Below are positions 17,775 through 25,315 of a DNA stretch of 64,000 bases, one piece after another. Positions within the stretch are counted from its first letter, which is position 1, and each line of letters starts with the position of its first letter. Position numbers and translations under genes: made by a program. Under the pieces are notes generated by a model that ran no database searches, was not told the origin of the DNA, and saw nothing but the letters and a program-made list of their open reading frames with translations. The stretch lies in NCBI RefSeq assembly GCF_023544665.1, contig NZ_JAMJFL010000014.1:165884-229883 (forward strand). Direction: 5' to 3'. This DNA is from Streptomyces sp. YS415 (GTDB lineage Bacteria > Actinomycetota > Actinomycetes > Streptomycetales > Streptomycetaceae).

Positions 17775-18569
17775 TCACAGCCCGAAGCGACGCTGGAGGT
17801 CTCCCAGCTGTCCGGGAAGGCGCGGTGTGCCGGCTTGCGGTGAGCCACCTGTGGAACCACCGCTTCCGGGCACCCCCGCCTGATGCGGAACGACCCCCGT
17901 CGCCTGCTCGGCCATGAGGGCCTCGGAGGACTGCAGAAGCACCGTGCCGGCGCCCACGAACTCGAACTGGTGCTCCTCTCCGGAGGCCCCTCCGAGGCCT
18001 GTCATCGCACGTAGACCGCCCATCAGGCCGGTCATGTAGCCGTAGTCGTAGTGATGGCACGGGGAGGGGCAGTCGGCCCAGCCGACGAGCGCCTGGGGAT
18101 CCACCCGGATCGGGGGCTCCATGAACACCACCGGACCGTTAGATGCGGCCACGAACTTTCCGGTTCCGATCAGTGTCAGAAAACCTGGCACGATCGACTG
18201 CTTCAGCGAAAGACTTGGCTGAAAAGCGAGCAGGTTGCCTGAGCGAATGGTCAAGTTGCCGTCGGTGAGGTCGTACGAATTCACGTCGAAGGCCCGGTCG
18301 GCGAGGAGCATCTTGCCCGAACCCTCGGCCACGACCCAGTCGCTCGCGTGCAGAGGCGAATGGAACGACGTACGCACCAGACGGTCCAGTCGGCCGTGCC
18401 CGATGCCGTTGAAGTCGATCGAACCGTAGTAGGCGATCATCTTCCCCTTCTGCAGGAACCACTGGGTTCCCTTGAGCTCGACGCAGAAGGTGTAGGGATT
18501 GACCTTGTCGTCGGACGGCAGGGTCGTCGGGTCGTGGACGACGGGACCCGCGCCCGGGTAGGTGCTCAC
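17775..18569 (-). CDS. AIM24-family protein (third gene of triplet)
   Basis: A 264-aa soluble beta-rich protein of the AIM24 family (PF01987 type), with a PG-rich tail of about 35 residues. Family features include GTQWFLQKGKMIAYYGSIDF near the N-terminus, GSGKMLLADRAFDVNSYDL, and VDPQALVGWADCPSP. A CPSPCHHYDYGY insert with two Cys and two His is not seen in the two sister genes. GTG 18569 follows GGAGGAGAAGC and overlaps the stop of the preceding gene by four bases. The function of bacterial AIM24 proteins is not established. It is last of a three-gene operon. Confidence 0.85.
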   Translation of the reverse strand: MSTYPGAGPVVHDPTTLPSDDKVNPYTFCVELKGTQWFLQKGKMIAYYGSIDFNGIGHGRLDRLVRTSFHSPLHASDWVVAEGSGKMLLADRAFDVNSYDLTDGNLTIRSGNLLAFQPSLSLKQSIVPGFLTLIGTGKFVAASNGPVVFMEPPIRVDPQALVGWADCPSPCHHYDYGYMTGLMGGLRAMTGLGGASGEEHQFEFVGAGTVLLQSSEALMAEQATGVVPHQAGVPGSGGSTGGSPQAGTPRLPGQLGDLQRRFGL

Positions 18570-19216
18570 AGCTTCTCCTCCGAGGCCTGGACGTACACCG
18601 CACCGCTGCCGCTGAGCTCCAGCTGGAAGGCCTCGCCGGAGCCCCGGCCCACCATGTCCCGCCAGCCGAGGGCGGTCGACAGCTTGTTGCGCACGTCGCC
18701 GTGGTGGGCGACGTAGGCCTGCGGGTCGACGTGGACCGGGCGCTGGGGCGTGATCGGGATCTCCAGCACACCGCCGTGCGCCATGACGGCGACCGCGCCG
18801 TGTCCCTTCAGGGTCGTGGTGAACAGTCCCTGGCCGGTGACCTGGCCGCGGACCATGCCCATCACGCCGCCCTGCGAGCCCAGGAACATCGTGCCCTGCT
18901 CCAGGGTGCCCTCGAAGGCCAGCAGCCGGTCCGCCTCGACGCACAGGGTGTCGCCGGTGAGGGCGATCACCTGGACGTGGTGGCCGCCGTGCCCGAACAG
19001 GACGGTGCCGCTGCCCTCGACGGTCATCAGCGGGGTGGCCTCGCCGGCGACCCGGCGTCCGACCATCGACATCAGACCGCCCTGGCCGCCCGTGGTGTTG
19101 GGGGTGAAGGACACCTCGCCCCGGTAGGCGAGCATCGCGCCGCGCTGGCTGAACAGCCGCTGCCCGGGCGTCACGGTCGCCTCGACCATCTTGGAGTTGA
19201 TCTCACGCAAGGCCAT
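18566..19216 (-). CDS. AIM24-family protein (second gene of triplet)
   Basis: A 216-aa beta-rich AIM24 paralogue with no signal peptide or TM helix. It has the sequence GQRLFSQRGAMLAYRGEVSF, Gly-rich turns QGGLMSMVGRRVAGEATPLM and QGGVMGMVRGQVTGQGLFTT, and the VDPQAYVAHHGDV motif shared with the gene upstream (VDPGAYIAHQGDL). The C-terminus GEAFQLELSGSGAVYVQASEEK is the typical end. One base separates it from the stop of the first gene, so translation is coupled. All three proteins may form a hetero-oligomer; this is inference from coupling and similarity. Confidence 0.85.
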   Translation of the reverse strand: MALREINSKMVEATVTPGQRLFSQRGAMLAYRGEVSFTPNTTGGQGGLMSMVGRRVAGEATPLMTVEGSGTVLFGHGGHHVQVIALTGDTLCVEADRLLAFEGTLEQGTMFLGSQGGVMGMVRGQVTGQGLFTTTLKGHGAVAVMAHGGVLEIPITPQRPVHVDPQAYVAHHGDVRNKLSTALGWRDMVGRGSGEAFQLELSGSGAVYVQASEEKL

Positions 19217-19217
19217 G

Positions 19218-19850
19218 TCAGACGTCCCCCGCGATCGTGTTCCGCTCGCTCGGCTGCACGTAGACCAGGCCGTCACCCTCGAAGCGGATCTGGAAGGCCT
19301 CGCCGCCGCCCTCGCCCATCAGCGTGCGGAAGGTCACGCCCGACTGGAAGGACTGCCGCAGGTCGCCCTGGTGGGCGATGTACGCCCCGGGGTCGACGGT
19401 CAGCGGGTACCGCGCGCTCACCCGCAGCACGACCGCCGGGCCGTCCGAGGTGATCGCCGCCTGTCCGTGCCCCTCGACGGTCGTGGTGAACAGGCCGTTG
19501 CCCTGCGAGGCCCCGCGCACTCCGGTGAACGTGGTGCCGGTGCGCAGTCCGCCGTCGGTGGCGAGCAGATTGCTCGACTCCACGTACAGCTTGTCCCCCT
19601 GGAGGCCGACGAGGTTGATCTCGGACGCCCGGTCCGCGAACCAGCAGGTCCCGTGTCCCTTCACCTCCATCACCGTCAGCTGCTCGCCGGTGATGCGCCG
19701 GGTCACCATGCCCCGGATGCCCTCACCGCCGCCGCTCATCTTCTTGAACGCCATCTGTCCGTCGTACGCGACCATCGAGCCGTTCTTCGCCTTCACGGCG
19801 TCCCCGGTCATCTCGACGGCGAGCACCTTGCTGCCCTGAAGTCGGAACAT
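19218..19850 (-). CDS. AIM24-family protein (first gene of triplet)
   Basis: A 210-aa AIM24-family protein, first in the triplet. MFRLQGSKVLAVEMTGDAVKAKNGSM opens the fold, and repeats of small-residue turns (GGGEGIRGMVTRRITGEQL; GASQGNGLFTTTVEG) match its neighbours. ATG 19850 gives the start I recall for Streptomyces homologues, while GTG 19856 is also in frame. No clear Shine-Dalgarno is present, so a near-leaderless mRNA is possible. It is divergent from the DUF3817 gene at 20055, with a 204-nt shared upstream region. Confidence 0.82.
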   Translation of the reverse strand: MFRLQGSKVLAVEMTGDAVKAKNGSMVAYDGQMAFKKMSGGGEGIRGMVTRRITGEQLTVMEVKGHGTCWFADRASEINLVGLQGDKLYVESSNLLATDGGLRTGTTFTGVRGASQGNGLFTTTVEGHGQAAITSDGPAVVLRVSARYPLTVDPGAYIAHQGDLRQSFQSGVTFRTLMGEGGGEAFQIRFEGDGLVYVQPSERNTIAGDV

Positions 19851-20054
19851 CGCCACGCAGCGAAGGTAGCCGCGAGGGGCTGCCGCCGAACAGGGCCCGG
19901 AGGGGGAGATGGACCCTGAATGTGCCCTTAGGGGCGGTGTGCGAGTGGTTCCGTGGGACCCCGGCCCGGACCACCCCCGCCCGTTTGCCACAATGGACGA
20001 ACGTTTGTGCATGCGTTCACAAACCCCCGCCGTTTCTTCCACCGAAGGTGACCC

Positions 20055-20402
20055 GTGGACATCAAGACCGCCACCGCCCTCCGCCGCCTCCGCCTCGTCT
20101 CCGCGCCCGAGGCGGTCTCCTTCCTCCTCCTGCTGGTCTGCTCGGTGCTGAAGCGGACCACGGACTTCAACGCGGTGCCCGTGATGGGCGCGATCCACGG
20201 CTTCCTGTTCATCGTCTACGTGATCTTCTGGGCCGACGCCTGGAACCGCGCGAAGTGGCCCTTCGGGACCGCCGCCCTCTACTTCGTCCTCTCCGTCCTG
20301 CCCGCCGGCGGCTTCTTCGCCGAGCGCAGGCTCAAGCGGGAGACCGAGGACGCGGTCATCGCCTCCCGCGCCCGCCAGGAGGGCGCGGTGAAGGCCTCGT
20401 GA
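20055..20402 (+). CDS. DUF3817 small integral membrane protein
   Basis: A 115-aa membrane protein with three predicted helices: APEAVSFLLLLVCSVLK, VMGAIHGFLFIVYVIFWADAW and FGTAALYFVLSVLPAGGFF. It has the DUF3817 hallmark of a central GxxHGxxFxxY helix and an ERRL ending. GTG 20055 follows GAAGGTG. Its stop overlaps the start of the next gene (GTGA). The function of this family is unknown. A second member lies at 29028-29366. Confidence 0.88.
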   Translation: MDIKTATALRRLRLVSAPEAVSFLLLLVCSVLKRTTDFNAVPVMGAIHGFLFIVYVIFWADAWNRAKWPFGTAALYFVLSVLPAGGFFAERRLKRETEDAVIASRARQEGAVKAS

Positions 20403-20695
20403 TCGTCGCCTTCTCCGTGACGCCGCTCGGTGTCGGCGAGGAAGTGGGGGAGTACGTCGCCGATGCCGTCCGTGTGGTCCGCGAGTCCGGCCTGCCCCAC
20501 CGCACCGACGCCATGTTCACCTCGGTCGAGGGCGAGTGGGACGAGGTCATGGACGTCGTGAAGCGTGCGGTCGCCGCCGTCGAGGCGCGCGCCCCGCGCG
20601 TATCCCTGGTCCTCAAGGCGGACGTCCGCCCCGGAGTGACCGACGGTCTGACCTCCAAGGTGGAGACGATCGAGCGGTACCTCGCCGCCGAGTAG
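20399..20695 (+). CDS. MTH1187/YkoF-type thiamine-binding protein
   Basis: A 98-aa ferredoxin-like alpha/beta protein of the MTH1187 family, known from structures to bind thiamine-like ligands or act in small oligomers. Hallmarks are VAFSVTPLGVGEEVGEYVADAV at the start, ESGLPHRTDAMFTSVEGEWDEVM in the middle and RVSLVLKADVRPG near the end. GTG 20399 overlaps the DUF3817 stop by four bases, so the two are coupled. A strong terminator follows. A role as ligand carrier or sensor for the membrane partner is possible but unproven. Confidence 0.88.
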   Translation: MIVAFSVTPLGVGEEVGEYVADAVRVVRESGLPHRTDAMFTSVEGEWDEVMDVVKRAVAAVEARAPRVSLVLKADVRPGVTDGLTSKVETIERYLAAE

Positions 20696-20713
20696 TCGCC
20701 GAGCATCACCGGG

Positions 20714-20745
20714 AACCCCGGCCCCGCGCGGGCCGGGGTTTTCTT
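20714..20745 (+). terminator. Rho-independent terminator after the thiamine-binding gene
   Basis: The stem AACCCCGGCC (20714-20723) pairs with GGCCGGGGTT (20731-20740) around a CCGCGCG loop, and TTCTTG follows. It ends the two-gene unit 20055-20695 and insulates it from the TetR-controlled operon downstream. Confidence 0.85.
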
Positions 20746-20755
20746 GTGCCCAGGG

Positions 20756-20816
20756 TTTGAGCAGTCGCTCAAAACCGTGTACCTTCCCGATCAGGGAGTT
20801 TGAGCAGTCGCTCAAA
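20756..20816 (+). promoter_or_regulatory. Twin TetR-type operators around a predicted promoter
   Basis: The 18-bp sequence TTTGAGCAGTCGCTCAAA occurs at 20756-20773 and again, identically, at 20799-20816. Each copy has inverted 7-bp arms (TTTGAGC/GCTCAAA) with a 4-bp centre. Start-to-start spacing is 43 bp, close to four helical turns. A possible promoter, TTGAGC (20757-20762) with 17 bp to TACCTT (20780-20785), overlaps the first copy, and the second would cover the start region. The likely ligand-controlled repressor is the TetR gene at 22277 in the same operon. Confidence 0.75.
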
Positions 20817-20841
20817 CAACGGGCTGACCTGGGGGAACAGC

Positions 20842-21603
20842 ATGGGCCACACCGGTCTGTACATAGAAGCGCGGATCCGCGCCGACCTCGACGACCTGTG
20901 GTCACGCACACAGGAGCCGTCCCAGCACCAACGCTGGGACCTCCGCTTCACCGAGATCCACCACCTCCCGCGCGCGGAGGGCGAACCGCAGCGCTTCCGC
21001 TACGCCACGCGCGTGCTGCCCTTCCTCACCGTCGCCGGCACCGGAGTCTCGGCCGGCGAGAAGGAACGCCCCGACGGCACCCGCACCTCCGCCCTGCGCT
21101 TCTCCTCCGCCCACCCGCTCTCCCTGCTCGCCGAGGGCAGCGGCTACTGGCGTTACGTCCCCGACGGCGACGGCGTCCGCTTCCTCACCGGCTACGACTA
21201 CCGCCCCCGCTGGGGCGCCCTCGGCGCACTCGCCGACCGTCTGCTGTTCCGCCCGCTCATGGGCTGGGCAACGGCCTGGTCCTTCGACCGGCTGCGGCTG
21301 TGGCTGGAGTCCGGCGTCACCCCGGAGCGGGCCCGCCGGAACTGGCTGACGGAGCTGCTGGTCCGTGCCCTGCTGCTGGCCGCCACGGCCACGGGCCTGG
21401 TCACCGAGTCCGTCCTGCCCGCCTTCGGGCCGCTGGCCGCGCCGATGGCGTTCCTGTGGCCGCTCCTGCTGGCGGTCGTGTGCTGTCTGACCCTGGTCGC
21501 GCCCCCGCTGCCCAGCACCCCGGCCGCCCGCCGCTGCCTGCGCCGACCGCCGACGCGCGCGCGGGCCCCCCGACTCCTGCACACCCTCGAGGACCCGCGA
21601 TGA
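20842..21603 (+). CDS. SRPBCC-like protein with C-terminal membrane helices
   Basis: A 253-aa protein. The N-terminal 150 residues (GLYIEARIRADLDDLWSRTQEPSQHQRWDLRF, YATRVLPFLTVAGTG) look like a START/SRPBCC ligand-binding domain. Two hydrophobic segments follow near residues 170-190 (LLVRALLLAATATGLVTE) and 200-223 (AAPMAFLWPLLLAVVCCLTLVA), then a basic tail. ATG 20842 follows GGGGGAA. It is the first gene of an operon with DUF4166 and TetR genes, each joined by four-base overlaps, behind the twin operators. It probably binds a hydrophobic small molecule at the membrane; that is inference. Confidence 0.8.
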   Translation: MGHTGLYIEARIRADLDDLWSRTQEPSQHQRWDLRFTEIHHLPRAEGEPQRFRYATRVLPFLTVAGTGVSAGEKERPDGTRTSALRFSSAHPLSLLAEGSGYWRYVPDGDGVRFLTGYDYRPRWGALGALADRLLFRPLMGWATAWSFDRLRLWLESGVTPERARRNWLTELLVRALLLAATATGLVTESVLPAFGPLAAPMAFLWPLLLAVVCCLTLVAPPLPSTPAARRCLRRPPTRARAPRLLHTLEDPR

Positions 21604-22280
21604 CCTCCATCTTCCGTACCGCCATGGGCGCCGACTTCGACCGACTGCACCCGCAGCTCCAGCGCCGCTTCTCCGTGGGCCTGAGCAGCGGGGAGGCCTG
21701 CACCGGCCGGGGTGTCATGGACCGCGTCTGGCACGGCGGGGCCTTCGTGAAGCCGTTCCTCGCCCTCGGCACCACCCGCAACATCCTCGTCCCGCGAGCG
21801 GGGCGCCGGGTGCCCTTCGTGATCGAGAACGTGCCGTACACCGACGGCTTCGGGCGTGAGACGGTGAGCTTCGTGCGCACCTTCGACCTGCCCGGCCGGC
21901 CTCGCCGCTTCGACGCCCAGATGGTGCTGGGCCCCCGCGGCGACCGGGTCCTCGACTACCTCGGCACCCACCAGCACCTCGCCACGGACCTGTACTTCAG
22001 CGCCGAGCCCGACGGATCGCTCCTCATCCGCTCCGGCGAACACCGGTTCCGGGAGGGCGTGGTGGACGTCCGGGTGCCCGAACTGATCGGCGCGACGGCC
22101 GAGGTGCGCGAGTCCTACGACGACGCCACCGGCCGGTTCCGCATCCGGGTCCGGGTGGAGAACCGGTACTTCGGGCCGCTCTTCGGCTACGAGGGCTCCT
22201 TCCGCGCCACCTACACCGACATCCGGCACTGCGGCGTACGACCCGGTCTGCGCCCGGTGCGCGAGGAGGCGCGCGCGTGA
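21600..22280 (+). CDS. DUF4166-family protein
   Basis: A 226-aa soluble protein of the DUF4166 type. It opens MTSIFRTAMGADFDRLHPQLQRRFSVG and contains GRGVMDRVWHGGAFVKPFLALG, NVPYTDGFGRETVSFVRTF and HQHLATDLYFSAEPDGSL, all recognisable family segments. It ends with GPLFGYEGSFRATYTDI. These proteins are often found next to saccharopine-dehydrogenase-like or membrane proteins, and their function is unknown. It overlaps both neighbours by four bases, so it is fully coupled to the SRPBCC and TetR genes. Confidence 0.87.
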   Translation: MTSIFRTAMGADFDRLHPQLQRRFSVGLSSGEACTGRGVMDRVWHGGAFVKPFLALGTTRNILVPRAGRRVPFVIENVPYTDGFGRETVSFVRTFDLPGRPRRFDAQMVLGPRGDRVLDYLGTHQHLATDLYFSAEPDGSLLIRSGEHRFREGVVDVRVPELIGATAEVRESYDDATGRFRIRVRVENRYFGPLFGYEGSFRATYTDIRHCGVRPGLRPVREEARA

Positions 22281-22924
22281 GCCCGGAGACCGCCAAGTCC
22301 CTGGAGACGAAGACCAAGCTCCTCGACGGCGCGCTGCGGACCTTGACCGAGCAGGGCATCGCCAAGACGTCGGCGCGTACGGTCGCGGCGGCCGCCGGGG
22401 TCAACCAGGCTCTGGTCTTCTACCACTTCGGCTCCCTGAACGACCTGCTCGCGGCGGCCTGCCGGTACGGCGCCGAACAGCGGGTCGCGCGCTACCGCGA
22501 CCGCTTCGACACGATCACCTCGCTCTCCGAACTCCTCGCCTTCGGGCGTGAGATGCACGAGGAGGAACGGGCCTTCGGCCATGTCTCCCTGCTCGGCCAG
22601 CTGCTCGCCGGCGCCCAGACCCACGAGAGCCTCGGCAGCGCCACCGTCGCCGGACTCGACCTGTGGATCACCGAGATCGAGAAGGTCCTCGACCGGGTCC
22701 TGGCGCACACCCCGTTCGGCGAGTTCGTGGACCCGCCCGGTCTCGCGCGGGCGGTCGCGGCGTCGTTCGTGGGCATCGAGCTGTACGAAGGCGCGGACCC
22801 GGAGGGGGCGGGCGCGGCGCTGGACGCGCTGGAACAGCTCGGGCGCCTGGTCGCCGCGCTGGACGACCTGGGGCCGGTGGCCCAGCGCGCGGTCCGGCAC
22901 CGCCTGCGACGCACCCAGCGCTGA
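22277..22924 (+). CDS. TetR-family regulator, probable autoregulator of the operon
   Basis: A 215-aa TetR protein. The N-terminal helix-turn-helix spans LDGALRTLTEQGIAKTSARTVAAAAGVNQALVFYHFGSLNDLLAAAC, with the family YHFGS motif. The C-terminal ligand domain is helical. Translation is coupled to DUF4166 (GTGA overlap). Being last in an operon that begins with two identical palindromes, it most likely binds those and represses its own transcription until an inducer is present. The inducer is unknown. Confidence 0.9.
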   Translation: MSPETAKSLETKTKLLDGALRTLTEQGIAKTSARTVAAAAGVNQALVFYHFGSLNDLLAAACRYGAEQRVARYRDRFDTITSLSELLAFGREMHEEERAFGHVSLLGQLLAGAQTHESLGSATVAGLDLWITEIEKVLDRVLAHTPFGEFVDPPGLARAVAASFVGIELYEGADPEGAGAALDALEQLGRLVAALDDLGPVAQRAVRHRLRRTQR

Positions 22925-23533
22925 GCCGCCGGGGCGCAACGCCGTGCCGTGCCGGGGGCCTCCGGCCGGTGGCCGGGGGCGGGAACGTCAGCCGCTTCCT
23001 CTCCTGCGCCGCACGGTACCGGTGACCGCTCCTCACCTTCGCCGTGGCGGTAGAGCCCCGCGCTCTCGTCGCACCGGCCATCAGGCGCCCCGAGCCTGGG
23101 CGCGACGACTGCTGGGCACCGCCGCCGCTCTGTCCGGCTGTGTCGTAGTCGTACGTTGCGGGCGCCCGCTGGGCCGGATCGGGGCACGGTCTGCCCGGTG
23201 AGGGCGGCCTCTCGGTGGCGCAGGCGTCGTCCTGGCCGGCACCCCCGCCCACCGCCCGGCCGATCCCTGCCCCTCCCGCCGAGAGTGTCGCGGCGTTCGA
23301 TTTCGGCGGCAGTACGGGTGCCCTGCCCGCTCACACCCGTCGTCCGGCGCCGCGACCTCAACGCCCCCCGCAACCCCGCCCTGAAGCGAACGGGTCGGCC
23401 GGACGGCGCGGTGGCCGTTCGGCGGCTGACGGGCACCCACCTGGACGCCCTCAGTTCGACATGCCCCGATATCTCCACTTGTGTAGGGGTATCGGCGCGA
23501 TCGTCGATGACTCCTCACTCACTGGAGGGCGCT
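22925..23533. other. 609-nt intergenic region upstream of the csl-like operon
   Basis: No convincing gene is present: open frames here overlap one another on both strands and have Pro/Arg-rich shadow composition. It should contain the end of the TetR operon and the promoter of the glycosyltransferase operon. Near the end, CCGATA (23466-23471) and TATCGG (23490-23495) form an inverted repeat about 40-70 bp upstream of the start codon and may be a regulatory site. No clear terminator hairpin was found. Confidence 0.5.
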
Positions 23534-25312
23534 GTGCGGCCGGAGGGCTATGACTACGACACCCACAGCCAACTCGCCGGCCCGCTCACCGAGCCGGCCG
23601 GCGCGGGGTACCGGGTGCAGTACGCCTCGCTACTCGCCCGTGAGCCGCACCGAATACGAGCCGTCCTCCTGATGACCCTGGCGCCCCTGCTCACCGGCGC
23701 CCTGCTGGTCTACCTCATCTGGCCGACCCACTGGGTGGAACGCGAGGGCGCCGACCGCTGGCTGATCGGCCTCGACGTCACCATGCTCATATCGATCGGG
23801 CTCATCGAGCTCTTCATGGTCGTCAACGTCGCGTCCGTCGCCCACGCCACCCTGGTGGCCCGCGACCCCGTCCCGGTCACGCCCGAACCCGGCACCCGCG
23901 TCGCCTTCCTCACGACCTACGTCCCGGGCAAGGAACCCCTCTCCATGGTCCGGGCCACCCTCGAGGGCGCCGCCCGGATCACCCACCCCGGCCCCCTGGA
24001 CATCTGGCTCCTCGACGAGGGCGACGACGACCTGGCCAAGGCCCTCTGCGCCGAACTCGGCGTCCGCCACTTCACCCGCCTCGGTGTCCCGGAGTGGAAC
24101 CGGACGGAGGGCGTCCACAAGGCCCGCACCAAGCACGGGAACTACAACGCGTGGATCGCCATGCACGGTGGCGACTACGACTTCTTCGCCTCCGTCGACA
24201 CCGACCACGTCCCGCTCCCCAACTTCCTGGAACGGATGATGGGCTACTTCCGCGACCCGGACGTCGCCTTCGTGGTCGGCCCCCAGGTGTACGGCAACTA
24301 CCACAACCCCGTCACCAAGGCCGCCGAGTCCCAGCAGTTCCTCTTCCACGCGCTCATCCAGCGCGCCGGAAACCGCTACCGCGCCCCCATGTTCGTCGGC
24401 ACCAACAACGTCGTACGGATTTCCGCCATCCGCCAGATCGGCGGGCTGTACGACTCCATCACCGAGGACATGGCCACCGGCTTCGAACTGCACCGGCACC
24501 GCAACCCGAGAACCGGCGTCCACTGGCGGTCCGTCTACACCCCGGACGTACTCGCCGTCGGCGAGGGACCGGCCTCCTGGACCGACTTCTTCACCCAGCA
24601 GATGCGCTGGTCACGGGGGACCTACGAGACCCTGTTCAAGCAGTACCGGAAGGCGCCGTTCAGCATGCCGGCCGGCCGCCTCTTCTCGTACACCATGATG
24701 CTCGTCTACTACCCCATGACGGCCGTCAACTGGTTCCTCGGCATCCTCAGCTGCTCCCTCTTCCTCTGGTTCGGCGCCTCCGGCACCCAGGTCGCCGCGT
24801 CGGTCTGGATGATGCTCTACAGCGACGCGGCCGCCCTCCAGATCGGCCTCTACCTGTGGAACCGCCGGCACAACGTCTCCCCGCACGAGCCGCGGGGCTC
24901 CGGCGGACTCGCCGGCATGGCGATGTCCGCGCTCTCCGCGCCGATCTACCTCAAGTCCTTCGGCGAGGCGCTGCTCCGCCGTCCCAGCCGGTTCGTCGTC
25001 ACCCCCAAGGGCGGGGACGCGAGCCCCGACCGGCTGCTCACCTTCCGCATCCATCTGGGCTGGGCCGCGCTGCTCGCCGTCTCGCTCGTCGCCTCGTCGG
25101 TCCTCGACCACACCCATGCCGCCATGCGCACCTGGGCGGTGCTGGCCATGGCCATCTCCCTGGCACCGGTGGCGGTATGGGCCTGCACCCAGCACGCGGA
25201 GCGCCGCGCGCGGCAGGCGCCGTGCCCCGCCCCACGGCCCGTCGAGGGCACCGAGCCCGCCCTCGCCACCAGCGGCGCGACCGCCCCCGGCAGTACGACA
25301 GGAGGCAACTAG
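23534..25312 (+). CDS. Family 2 glycosyltransferase, cellulose-synthase-like (CslA type)
   Basis: A 592-aa membrane glycosyltransferase. TM helices lie near 40-65 and 80-105, then a cytoplasmic GT-A domain with LLDEGDDD, Asp222-x-Asp224 (VDTDHVP), the TED-like EDMATGFELH and QxxRW (Gln355 to Trp359 in QQMRWSRG). Four or more TM helices follow. These are the residues processive beta-glycan synthases use. GTG 23534 sits just after GGAGGG; an in-frame ATG at 23507 is possible. The next gene, three bases after the stop, is GlxA-like, as in the S. coelicolor cslA-glxA locus (SCO2836-2837, from memory). It probably makes a beta-(1,4)-linked glycan at hyphal tips. Confidence 0.88.
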   Translation: MRPEGYDYDTHSQLAGPLTEPAGAGYRVQYASLLAREPHRIRAVLLMTLAPLLTGALLVYLIWPTHWVEREGADRWLIGLDVTMLISIGLIELFMVVNVASVAHATLVARDPVPVTPEPGTRVAFLTTYVPGKEPLSMVRATLEGAARITHPGPLDIWLLDEGDDDLAKALCAELGVRHFTRLGVPEWNRTEGVHKARTKHGNYNAWIAMHGGDYDFFASVDTDHVPLPNFLERMMGYFRDPDVAFVVGPQVYGNYHNPVTKAAESQQFLFHALIQRAGNRYRAPMFVGTNNVVRISAIRQIGGLYDSITEDMATGFELHRHRNPRTGVHWRSVYTPDVLAVGEGPASWTDFFTQQMRWSRGTYETLFKQYRKAPFSMPAGRLFSYTMMLVYYPMTAVNWFLGILSCSLFLWFGASGTQVAASVWMMLYSDAAALQIGLYLWNRRHNVSPHEPRGSGGLAGMAMSALSAPIYLKSFGEALLRRPSRFVVTPKGGDASPDRLLTFRIHLGWAALLAVSLVASSVLDHTHAAMRTWAVLAMAISLAPVAVWACTQHAERRARQAPCPAPRPVEGTEPALATSGATAPGSTTGGN

Positions 25313-25315
25313 CCC

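Noticed and set aside
23081..23553. Several short frames on both strands upstream of the glycosyltransferase gene
   Set aside because: They overlap each other, are Pro/Arg-rich, lack ribosome sites and show no family motif.
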